Of a DNA stretch of 64,000 nt, positions 34,440-45,004 are shown one piece after another. The DNA is from Ligula intestinalis (taxonomy: Eukaryota > Platyhelminthes > Cestoda > Diphyllobothriidea > Diphyllobothriidae). Under the pieces are notes generated by a model. The model ran no database searches, was not told the DNA's origin, and saw only the letters and a list, made by a program, of their open reading frames with translations. The stretch lies in contig JAYGXS010000001.1 in NCBI GenBank assembly GCA_036362985.1, positions 19,323,604 to 19,387,603 on the forward strand, given 5' to 3'. Both the position numbers and the translations under genes were made by a program. Within the stretch, counting starts at the first letter, position 1. Every line of letters starts with the position of its first letter.

Positions 34440-36100
34440 ATTTCAGTCACTTTATTAAGGCAAGAAGGCTTTCGCCCTTGAGCTCCCTATTCATAACCAA
34501 AATCGCATAATAGGTTTACCGTAACAATAGTACATAATACAAATGTACAAATGTAGGCTTAACATCAGCGATAAGTGTGAGCCAGTTGCAAGGTGCTGCT
34601 ACTGACACTTTGTTCATTATATCTGCCACAGTTTCTCAGCAAATGAGAATCAAGTTTGTGTTTAAAAATGTCAACAGTATCTGAGAGGACCACATCTTCC
34701 GGGAGTCCGTTCCACGCTCCTATGACGCTCTGAGAGAAGGCGTTTCGTCGAACGTCGATACGGGCCAGTTTCCTCTTTAGTTTAAAAGGATGACCTCGCA
34801 GATAGTTAGTCCGATCCAACTCGAAGAAATAATCAAATTCTAGGGCGCAGTCTTGGCCTCTAACAATACGCTAGGTTTGTATGAGGTCCCCGCGGAGTTG
34901 CCTATAATTGAGAGGGAAAATATCAAGTTCGGTCAGTCTGTCTTCATAAGGCAGATGACCAAGATTCTTGACCATCTTCGTAGCCCTCGCCTGCACTCGT
35001 TCCAGGTGCAGGTAATCCTTCCTAAACCACGGACGCCAGGCCTGGACAGCATAGTCCAAGTAGGACCGAACAAACGCTCCATAGGTTTTCCTTAAGAGCT
35101 CCTTGTCAATGTTGACGAATCCCCGCCTAATCGCAAAGAGCACCTGAGTCGCGCGTTTAGCTGCCTTTACACACTGAGTAGATGGTTTAAGTGAGAAATT
35201 TATTAGAACACCGAGATCCTTTTGATCGTTCACATTTGAAAGCGGGTGCCCATCGAGGAGGTATTGGAAGGAATCGTTCTCCTCATCAGTCCTTCTAGTA
35301 CGGAGTCTTAAAACCACACACTTACTAATGTTGAAGTTTAAAAGCCAACGAGCAGACCAGCAGCTAAGTCGATTCAGACTCTCTTGAAGCGCCTTCCTAT
35401 CGGCGTCAGACCTGATGGCTCTCCAGATTTTGACGTCGTCGGCAAACATGAATGCGCTGCAACCCAGGTCGTTGACACAGTCGTTGATATAGATAAGGAA
35501 GAGCAGTGGCCCTAAGACAGAGCCTTGGGGGACGCCACTCAGAACAGATGTAGGGTTTGACTTTGAGTCACCGATGCACACAGTTTGCGATCGCCCTGTG
35601 AGAAAATCTGTGATCCATGCCAGCAGGTTTCCTCTGATGCCAATTTCTGACAATTTATACATTAGACGCTTATGTGGGACGCTGTCGAATGCCTTCTTGA
35701 AGTCCGTATAGATGACGTCAACCTTACCATCTTCATCTAGTGGGCGAGTCCACTGCTCATTGGAGAGTAGAAGGCTGGAAAGGCAAGAATTGTTCTTTCT
35801 GAAGCCGTGTTGGAGCCCTGACAGTAGGTTGTTCTCGTCCAAGAACTCCATTGTCGTCTACTTTATTATCGTTTCCATCACCTTACAGCAAATGCAAATT
35901 AGGCTGACGGGCCGGTAATTGTTGACCTTCGTTCGGGCTCCGCCCTTGTATATCGGGTAAATATTTGCCATTTTGCATTCAAATGGCAGTTTTCCTAGTT
36001 CAAATGAAGAACGAAAGATAAGTGCTAGGGGCTCTGAGAGTTCGCTTGCCAATTCTTTCAAGAACATGGCTGGTTTATTGTCTGGTATATTTACAGATAG
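34440..36100 (-). pseudogene. CR1-like retrotransposon A, reverse transcriptase with two in-frame stops
   Basis: A single minus-strand frame runs from about 36100 to 34565, interrupted only by TAG codons at 35860-35858 and 34873-34871. In order it shows NYRPVSLICICCKVMET (RT block), QHGFRKNNSC, YTDFKKAFDSVPHKRL, GVPQGSVLGPLLFLIYIND, and the catalytic box AFMFADDVKIW with both Asp present. It continues with the thumb and C-terminal region (YLDYAVQAWRPWF, RVQARATKMV) and the tail RGHPFKLKRKL, WNGLP and LRNCGR. The 3' untranslated region runs to about 34440 (TTTATTAAGGCAAGAAGGC). The endonuclease domain is missing. With intact catalytic residues and only two stops it is the youngest-looking RT copy in the window. 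Confidence 0.9.
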
Positions 36101-38640
36101 ATGCTGTCATGCATATTGTTCAAAGTCATGTATACCCTATATAAATTGTTGTTGTCTTCCAAATGTATGACCAGCAAGCAAAGTAAGATGAAGCCTACTT
36201 TTGAATGCGTCGACGCTATCAGCAAGAACAACCGAGGAAAGAAGTTTATTCCATTCTTCAGTGACCCGCTGGGAGAAGAAGTGGTCCCGCACTTCTAGTT
36301 TGGCGTGGTGTTTCTTCGGTTTGTACGGATGACCGCGTAGATGTATTGTTTGTACAAATTCAAAGAAGTCAGTCATTTGAAGAGAACAGTCTACTCCCCT
36401 GAGGATTTTAAACACCATGATCATATCTCCTCTGTATTGCCTATAATAGAGAGAAAAAAGATTGAGCCTATCTAGACGACCTTCATATGGAGACCTCCTA
36501 AGCTGCTGACTAGCTTGGTCGCCCTTATTTGCACTTTCTCGAGCATTGCGTAATCTTTCTTCAGCCAAGGGCACCACGCCTGGACACAGTACTCTAACAT
36601 CGGCCGAACAAATGTTCCGAATACTCGCCCAAAAAGATCCTCTTTAAAATAGAGGAAGGACCTTCTGTTCGCTCCGAGGATGCCCATAGCCTTCCTTGCG
36701 GTTTTAGCACAGTGAGTTGACAGTTTGAGTTTGGGCGTCATGCGTACACCTAGATCCCGTAGTTAGTTCACTAGCTCGAGTTGATGACCTTCGATCGAGT
36801 AGTCATACTCGAATGGTATCACCTTTCTGCGACTAGACCGTAAACGGATTACTTGGCATTTGTTGAAATTCAGCTGCAGTAGCCATTTTTCACACCACTT
36901 TTGCAAGCTATCCAAGCCATTTTGTAAGGTCTGTCCATCCTCTAAGCTTTCAATGGACTTCCAGATCTTTAGATCGTCTGCAAACAGGACTTTCTCACAG
37001 GTGAGGCAGTCAAGGCAGTCGTTCGCATATACCAGAAATAGAATGGGACCCAGAATGCTTTCCTGCGGAACCCCACTGGTTACGGTTTTCCATTCTTTTT
37101 TGGTGTCTCCAATACAAACACACTGACGCCTGCCTGTAAGGAAGTCGGCTAACCATTTGAGTAGATTTCCAGTCACACCAATTTGATGCAGCTTTGATAT
37201 TAGTCGTCTGTGTGGAACCTTGTCAAATGCCTTGCTGAAGTCAATGTAGACCGCATCGACCAACGAACCCATTTCCAGAGATTTTGTCCAGCTTTCAATG
37301 GAGGTTAGCAGGTTTGTGAGACAAGAGTGGCCACTTCTGAATCCGTGTTGTGCTGCTCTTAGCAAGTTGTTCTCCTCAATATGTCTAATTAGTTGCGTTT
37401 TGATTAGTTTCTCCATTAGTTTGCAATAAATGAGCGTTCAAAACCTTTCCACCTGAACTCTTCGACAAAACATTTGGCGCCTTTGTGAGACCACATCTTG
37501 AATATAGAATGCCAGTTTGGACACCGTGGTTGAAGAATGATATGGAGCTTCTTGAACAAGTGCAACGCAGGGCGACAAAGATGGTCGATTATCTCAGGGA
37601 CTTACCATATCAGGAGAGATTTATCAAACTTGGCCTTTTTCCTTTGTCTTACAGGATTGTTCAGTGCAACCTGCTCTGGACATTCCAGATAATCCGGGAC
37701 CACATTTCCTCCCTAAAATTGGAAGATTTCTTCCAATTAGCCACCAATACTCACCTGCGTGGTCATCCTTACAAGGTCACAAACGAACGCACCCGATTAG
37801 ACCTCCGAAAATATTTCTTTAGTCATCGCGTTGTCCGGCCTTGGAACTTTCTACCAAGCGAGACGGTTTCCACTGACACAATTGCGGAATTTCAAAGATG
37901 ATTCGATGTAATTTTATTTGACAAAAGGTGACTTTTACAACATGATTTCCTACTGCCAGCACTGTGAACAAATTTTCTGGCTTAAGACCGTTTTCTTTCT
38001 TTTCCGTGAAAATGCACTCGAAATTCTGTCATGATATCATATCTGCTCCCCTCGACTGCACATCAACTGTACGAACAACCATGTTTGCGTTGCATTAATA
38101 GGGTCCTCAAGGGCCCTTCTTGCCTGTAACCCTTAAATATACATACATTTATAAATGCTTGTGAGACTAACTGGGCTAAAGCGATTAGGTGAAGTTCTCT
38201 CTCCTCCTTTATAATTAGGTGTTATGTTGGCCAGCTTCCAGTCAGTAGGCAGGGCCCCTTTTCCATTGAACTTTCAAAGATCTTGGAAAGTGGAGAGGCC
38301 AGTTGTTCTGCGAGTTCATTTCAAAGTTTCGCTGATAATCCATCCGGACCAGGCGATTTAGTGGGCTTTAACTGTCTCAAGGCTTTTCTTACTCTGTCTG
38401 TTGCGAACGATACCGTGCTAATTGTATGCGCCGCTGGGACCATATATTGCTGTACATTCTCATCAAAAGACGGCTCCTCGGTATACACAGACATAAAGAA
38501 ATTGGACAAGAGGTTCGTCTTTTTCTGAGTTATCCGTACACTTGTTTCCCTGGTTATCTTTCAGACAAGTGATTGGATCTCGATTGCGTTTGGCCTTATT
38601 CACAGAAAAAGAATCTTTTTGGGTTATTAGCTATTCATTT
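36101..38640 (-). pseudogene. CR1-like retrotransposon B, interrupted by a nested element
   Basis: The minus-strand RT begins at about 38640 (KAKRNRDPITCLKDNQGN, frameshift, then FFMSVYTEE and KSPGPDGL). It is broken at 38150-37433 by a nested insertion and resumes with MEKLIKTQLIRHI. Later blocks are QHGFRSGHSCL, YIDFSKAFDKVPHRRL, GVPQESILGPILFLVY, in which the usual GVPQGS has Glu for Gly, and VLFADDLKIW with both Asp kept. An in-frame TAA at 36765-36763 and a frameshift near 36490 follow. The tail reads RGHPYKPKKHH, FFSQRV and WNKLLSSVV. The copy is inactive. Its 3' end abuts element A. Confidence 0.88.
37433..38150 (+). mobile_element. CR1-like retrotransposon C, nested 718-bp insertion with a 7-bp target site duplication
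   Basis: On the plus strand a CR1-like C-terminal frame (ELFDKTFGAFVRPHLEY, RVQ-like QVQRRATKMVDYL, RGHPYKV, FFSHRVVRPWNFLPSETV) runs to a stop near 37901, followed by a 3' region that ends with ACATACATTT. The flanking 7 bases ATAAATG occur at both 37426-37432 and 38151-38157. Removing the insert and one copy rejoins the minus-strand frame of element B across a conserved RT block (VSLTS then I, then a Cys-Lys-Leu-Met). This is direct evidence for the insertion borders. Confidence 0.93.
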
Positions 38641-38650
38641 GACTAGTTAT

Positions 38651-41600
38651 AATAATAAGATGTTTATGATGCCAGTTTACAGGCAATTGTAAAGAGTTGG
38701 TAATGCACCTCTTGGGCGCCTTCCGAAACCTCGAAAACTAAAAAAAACCCTATGTTGGAGCCAGTATTGGTTTTGTTTCAGGTCTTGTGTTTTGTCAATA
38801 CTGGGCGAGATAGGTAGTTTGTTTAAAGTGAAAAATCCTGACTTTAAACGTATGATACAAACGGAATATATGTACAGTTGTAAGCTGAGTTGACACATCA
38901 GCAGGATAAATGTTGCATAACGTTTAAGGACATCAGTTCGAGACGGTGAGGGTTAGCACAAGAATACAGTGTTCTCAGTCTTCCTTCAATGGTTGTCGGC
39001 AAAAGTTGCGTGCTATCGGCTGAAGGTCTAGCAGACTGCGGGCTGCTGCTTCAGCAGCATTATCTTCAGCATAAAGCCTGGCGGGGTTCAAAGTCCACGA
39101 ACGCCATCAGAGTGAAAGAGAGATTCTAACGAGTCAGCACCCAAAATTCGTGAAAGTTGTCCTGAATGTCGAAAACTAGTTATAGCTCTCTTAACCATAA
39201 GGTAGCTTTGCTGGGTTTTAATCCCTTTGGGCAGCTTATTCCACATTAATATGGCGTTTACTGAAAAGAATTGCCGGTACTTAACTGTGCATGCTATAGG
39301 AAGAAATCGAAACACATCTCGATGACTGACGCACCGAGAGTGCTCGAGCTGCTTTATTGTACTGAGAGGATTAAAGGTTTGACCATTCGAAAGTTTAAAC
39401 AGTAAAAATAGACCCTTCTGCAATCTACGAAGCCACAGGGATCCAGCTTTATAAGTTCACACCTTTGTTGGTAGGCTAAGTTTCGGTGTTCTGTAGTGAA
39501 AACTCTTCTAGCGAAGAAGTGCTGCATCGATTCTATTTTCTTCCGTTCACTAGTGCGCAAGAGACTGAATAGGGGCGAGCAGTATTCAAGACTAGGTCTC
39601 ATGTACATGTTATTAAGGCTAGTTCTAACCTTTATGGTCTTAAAATTTCCAAGGATAAATCCGGTGGTTCGGCATGCTTTCGAGACTATCAGGGCACAGT
39701 GCTCTGAAAAATTGAGACTTTTCGAGTAGGATATGCCCAAATCCTTAATAACAACTGGGACATTTAGTTTGTGGCCATCAATGCTCAATTCCGGTTGATG
39801 ATCGTCGCCAACCACCATAACGGAAAATTTGTGTCATGAAAGGGTGAGGCGCCACGTGCAACACCACTGGATGAAGGCCTGAAGGTGCTCTTTTATCAGC
39901 TCGAGCACGATGTTGCGATCTGCTGGTTTATATCGATAAGCTACTTAAAGCATCAGCGTACATGAAAGATCTACCATACTGAAATTAATCTGAAGCGTCG
40001 TTGACAAACAGGCAAAATAGGAGCGGACCCAGTACACTACCCTGTATAACTCCACTCCTCATATGCGTGGGGTTGATGATAACATTGGAAATTTTAACTC
40101 GTTGTGTGCGAGCATCCAAATAGGAAGATATTAAGTTAAGAGGCTTGCTACCTATGCCGAAGGAGGAGGGTATTATCGACCCGATCAAAGGCCTTACTAA
40201 AATTAAAATAGGCGGTATAAAGGGCAAGACCGTTGTCTCTAGATTGTAGCACATAATCAAAGAAAGAAAGCTGGCAGGTGTCCCAAGATCGTTTCTCGAG
40301 AAAGCCATATTGAGCTGTACTGAGCAGGTTGTTCTCTGTCAAGTGACGCATCATCCTTTCTTTGATCAAGGTCTCAAAATTCTTCGAGGCTGCGGGAAGT
40401 GTATTTATTGGCCTAAGTTTGTCGAATGAAGTCGATCGGCCATGCTTGCGAAAAAGCATTATGTGCGATTCCTTCCACAACGAAGGAAAGGTTTCGCTGT
40501 CAAGAGCAAGATAATAATATAATATGTTTATTCTACCAGTTTACAGGCAATTGTAAAGAGTTGGTAATGCACCTCTTGGGCGCCTTCCAACACCTCGAAG
40601 ACCGGAAAAAACCTAAAACAAACTCCCTATGTTGCGGCCAGTATTGGTTTTGTTTCAGGTTGTTTGTTTTGTCAATACTGGGCGAGATAGGGAGTTTGTT
40701 CGAAGTGAAAAAACCTGCCTTCAAAGGTATGATACAAATGGAATAAATGTACAGTTGTAAGCTGAGTTGACTCATCAGCAGGAGAACTGTTTCATATCAT
40801 TTAAAAACATTAGTTCCAGACGGAGAGGGTTGGCACAAGAACACAGTGTTCTCAGTCTTCCTTCAATGGTTGTCGGCAAAAGTTGCGCGCTATCGGCTGA
40901 AGGGTTAGCAGACTGCGGGCTGCTGCTTCAGCAGCATTATCTTCAGCATGAAGCCTGGCGGGGTTCAAAGTCCACGAACGCCATCAGAGTGAAAGAGAGA
41001 TTCCACCGAGTCAGCACCCAAAATTCGTGAAAGTTGCCCTGAATGTAGAAAACTAGTTATAGCTCTCTTAAACATAGGGTAGTTTTGCTGGGTTTTAATA
41101 CTTTTGGGCAGCTTATTCCAGATTGATATGGCGTTTACTGAAAAGAATTGCCGGTACTTAACTGTACGTGCCATAGGAAGAAATAAAAATAAGTCTCGAT
41201 GACTGGCGCGTCGAGAGTGCTCAAGCTGCCTTATTGTACTAAGGGGATTAAAGGTTTGACCATTCAAAAGTTTAAACAGTAAATATCTTACAAAGAATAG
41301 GCAGAAAGATATCATTCACTTCTGCTTTAAGAAGGCTATTTGGGACGCCATCTGGTCCTGGACTATAAGATTGATGATAACGACGAATGGCTACAGTCAC
41401 GTCCCAGAGGGTAAAACTTATGGTTTCGAGGATGGAACCCGTCCAAACCCGGATAGCCAGAGGTGAAGCGAACGAGCTTTTAGGAAACTTTTTGAACAGG
41501 AACGCATTGACGCTATCGGTGGTCAACTTAGCGTCAGTTATGGGGTTTCCTAAGGCGTCTTGATGTATGGGGTGTTGCGTTTTCCTCTGCGCTTTTAATG

Positions 41601-41700
41601 TACGCAAAAAGAGTTTTGCAACATTTAGGGAAGGATTTTCAGCGAAGTGGGCCTCATCGGCTATCTGCTATCTTGAACAGTTTAAATTGGATCTGGTCAA
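38651..41700 (-). pseudogene. CR1/L2-type retrotransposon D, interrupted by a copy of its own family
   Basis: On the minus strand the RT begins near 41607 (YSPGPDGVPNSLLKA, DIFLPILCKIF) and is broken at about 41283. It resumes near 40506 with ETFPSLWKESHIMLFRKHG and continues through QYGFLEKRSW, FNFSKAFDRV and GVIQGSVLGPLLFCLF (Ile for the usual Pro). SFMYADAL follows, in which the second catalytic Asp is Ala. The C-terminal part (39818-39088) contains YMRPSLEYCSPLFS, RKKIESMQHFFARRVF and WNKLP. The 3' untranslated region ends near 38651 in an ATT-rich tail. Frameshifts and the lost Asp make it inactive. Confidence 0.87.
40507..41283 (-). mobile_element. 5'-truncated copy of the D family nested inside D
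   Basis: This block is a near-identical copy of 38651-39415. Both contain the 3' region with TTGTCGGCAAAAGTTGCG, CAGCAGCATTATCTTCAGCA and the C-terminal frame LFKL-NGQTFNPLSTI, RQLEHSRR and KYRQFFSVNAI-IWNKLP. It has the same orientation as the host element and splits the host RT between KIF and the ETFPSL block. It carries only the last 110 or so codons plus the 3' end. The two copies differ by scattered substitutions, by eye roughly 5-8 percent. A target duplication is not clear. Confidence 0.88.
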
Positions 41701-41704
41701 AAAT

Positions 41705-42365
41705 TGCTGTTTAATCAATTCGGAATGTTAGCAATTATTGCTGTAATGTTGATTGGGAAGGAAGCTGCTTTCAAAATCGAGTCATGGGAATCACACAGAA
41801 CATGCATCAAAACAAACGGCAGGGATCTATAGGGAGGCCGTTTGAGGATCATATGGATCATAAACCATTACTTTTACATCTTCAACATATCGAAATTCGG
41901 CCTATCCTACCATTTCCTTCATTATTTAAACAAATTGGGGTCGTCTTATATGCTTATTGGGCAAAAGGCGTCCATTACTGAACCAATAGGAATTTATGTT
42001 GGTCCATTTTACTCTCTCCTGATAATTTTAACATGTATGTTTAGATCAAAAAGCAATTAGGAATGGCTTTAATTTCTTACCTATTGTTCACTTTCCACGC
42101 ATAAAGCACGCATCACCTATTCTTTACTCAAGCATTAAAGCTTTAGCCACGATTTCCGAAAGAAACCTCGTAGTGAACCTTTACGATTTGCTGGCTCCAC
42201 GAAGAACCGCTGCCCAAATAAACTTTCCATGAGTTTACCGAAGTGAATAATTTTCATTTTATCGCGTAGATTGATACATAGCAAGATATAAATATAATGG
42301 CAGGAAAATTTAACTCCATCATAAAAGTGATAACTTACCAATAGATTACTGTCGGTATTCGACAG
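41705..42365. other. Unassigned AT-rich DNA
   Basis: Plus-strand open frames at 41784-42060 lack recognisable domains. Confidence 0.4.
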
Positions 42366-42369
42366 ATTT

Positions 42370-43065
42370 AAAAATATACTTTGACCCTTTCGTGAAAATT
42401 TCGGCGGCTTCGGCGTGATTTAGAGGCACACTAGCAGGGTTAAGGCTTAAGTTCAGTCACCTGAGCTACGAAGCTCTCGATGGTAGCCATGAGCTTAATC
42501 ATAATGGGGTCAATTTAATTGCTCGGCCCACTGTAAAGTATGGAAGCCACCAATTTTGATGCAGAAGCTCATTGACCAAGCAAGATTTCCTAAAACGTCA
42601 ATCTAGAATCCATCAGATGACTACCAAGCACAGTTTTTTGATAGCGGGGGTTAGTAGCTTTTAATACTTCCTTTGACCGAATTGTGAAAACTCTGCGGCC
42701 TTGGTGGCATTCGAAAACATGTCAGCGCACCGGCAAACTGATCTATGAAGCTCCCGCCGGGAGTAGAGAGAAACATTGAAATGGGCAAATATAGTTGAAC
42801 ACCTGGACGTCCGAAGTGTTCAACCATCATTAAGGGGCCAACAAGCTTGAATTACAGTCATAAAGGGCCTATAGACTCTAAACGGAACGTTAAGACATGG
42901 TTCACCGCATTTAATTTTTTCCTTGACTTGCATGGATTACAGCCCAACCTTCACTCGCCATTTTATAGGAGTGCACTCGATTTCGCAGCTGCAGGCTTGG
43001 AGGTAAGTTAATCACAGATTCATTAGCAATACATTTGACCAAATTGTGTAGATCTCGGGGACCGC
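42370..43065. repeat. Three diverged repeat units
   Basis: Units beginning near 42373, 42662 and 43028 share ATACTTTGACC-like openings, then GTGAAAA, CGGCGGC-like and GAAGCTC blocks. The spacing is about 290 and 366 bases. The similarity is moderate and I cannot say whether the units are old tandem duplicates or pieces of one repeat. Confidence 0.35.
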
Positions 43066-43214
43066 AATAGTATCCAATCACACGAGGGCAAAGATACGGC
43101 TTCAGTACTGGTCTGCTAGGTGCCATAGCGAAGCGTAAATTTAATTCCATTCTGACACGTTGAGCTGGCTAGCCATGCAGGATGTCTTAAGAACTTTTAC
43201 TGAACCTACTGACA

Positions 43215-45000
43215 TTTTAGCAAAAGGTTCAGTTCAGTTTTATTAGGGAAATATAGGTAAATATCTTTGAGCTCCCTCTTTGTACATAGCTATGATGCAG
43301 AACATGTGGCGTTGCCAGTAATGGAACTGTGGTAGGGGGGCAGACGGTAACAAAACTCCTTAGGCATCTTTCATAAGTCTAGATTTGAATGCCATTTGTG
43401 GGATTTTAGGAGAAAAACCGTCACCCGTGGGGGGTGAGAAGGCGAAGGGAATATGATAATCGGATGTCCGGCTGCTGGAAGTGTTTGGATCATGTCAGGA
43501 GGAGGCCATCGCGGTTTTTCAATATTCTTATGGTCACATGAGGAGAAGATTGCGGTGGTCACGAGAACATTGCCGAGTGTCGGAAATAGGCCCCTCCTAC
43601 GAGATTCACGGTCAATCTTTATTCTAATTAAACATATAACTGCAAAGTAGTGAGCAGTATGCTTTTTAGAAAGGTAATTACTGCCAGAGTGTCTAGGGTT
43701 AATCTTACTTGCTGACGGATGATAATGTAAATAGTCTCACATCATTCCAGAAAAGGTCTTTTTCGATGCTGATCCAACTGCACCTAAAATGTGTCCACAA
43801 ATGGGGACATGACAATGTATGCGGGTAGAGCATTCCATGCCTGGATTACCCTCTTAGAGAAGACGAATTTTCACGGGTTCAATCTTGTCCCAGCCACACG
43901 TAGCTTGAGAGGGTCTCCACGCAATCTAGCAGTAGTGGCCAGGTTGAAGAAATCGTTGAATGCTAGGCAACAGTTCTGACCCCGCAGCATGCGAAATGCC
44001 TGTAGTAGGTCACCGCGCAGCTGTCTGTAATCCAGAGGAAATAAGTCGAGATTGGTCAGCCATGTCTCATAAGGAAGGTACGCTTGGCCTTGCACTAACT
44101 TAGTTGCCCGTCGTTGTACCCTTTCAAGGTTTTTTTGTCTTTGACTGTCCAAGGTTTCCAGGCTTGGATGGCAAATTCCAGTTGGGGTCGCAAAAACGTG
44201 CCATGATTGGATACAAGCTCGACATTGCGGATTTGGCCACCGTCAGGCAGTGGAGTGATGGGAGTGAACCACACCCACAGATACTTCTGGGTCTCTTCTT
44301 CCGGCAGTGGTGTGTTATTTAGCATGTAAACCCTCCGATACGATGACTAAATACTACCAAAGCGCATAATGATGCATTTAGCGACGTAAAATGGCATGAG
44401 CCACTTGTTTGACCATTGCTCGAGTCGGTGCAAATCTGCCTGCAGATTTGCTTCGTCGTCTTCGCTACGAATGACCTTCCAGAGTTTCAAAGCGGCGGCG
44501 AAAATTGCAGTTTCACAGTCTAGTCCACTTATGCAACCATCGATATACATAAGGAATAGGATAGGGCCCAGAACGGAAACCTGGGTGACCCCAGTGTCAC
44601 CCACCACCTACGCCGATCGCTGATCCCCAATATATACGGTTTGAGTACGACCAGTCAGAGAGTTTTTGATTCATCGGAAAATGTTGTCTGTTACCCCTAT
44701 ACGTCTAGGTATGTATAGAATTAGTTGATGAGGCACAGTGTCAAACGCCTTTTTGAAATGTACGAAGACTGCGTGCACCGTGTTTCCTTGATCGAGAGCA
44801 CTGGTCTAGTGTTCTAGACAGTAGAGCAGATTTGTCAAGTAGGACCGTCCTCTGTGGAATCCGTGCTGTTTGTCAAAAAGAATTCAGCGACACTCTAAGA
44901 ATTGCATCAAGTCTATTTTGATGATTCGCTCCATGGTCTTGCGACATATTGAAGTAAGGCTTATTGGTCTCTAGTTGATTGCGGAGGATTATTCGGATTG
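43215..45000 (-). pseudogene. CR1-like retrotransposon F, catalytic box lost
   Basis: The minus strand reads in order: QHGFHRGRSYLTNL near 44850, AVFVHFKKAFDTVPHQ, SLTGRTQTVYIGDQ near 44640, then VTQVSVLGPILFLMYIDG, in which the usual GVPQGS is altered. AIFAAALKLWKVI follows, where both Asp of FADD are replaced. Downstream are LRPQLEFAIQAWKPW, ERVQRRATKLVQ, LDYRQLRGDLLQAFRML, and a tail with RVIQAWNALPAYIVM near 43850. The 3' region runs to about 43215 and matches the fragment at 15890-16340. Several frameshifts are present and the 5' part is missing. Confidence 0.85.
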
Positions 45001-45004
45001 TTCT

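Noticed and set aside
36860..37126. Plus-strand open frame
   Set aside because: Antisense of the element B reverse transcriptase.
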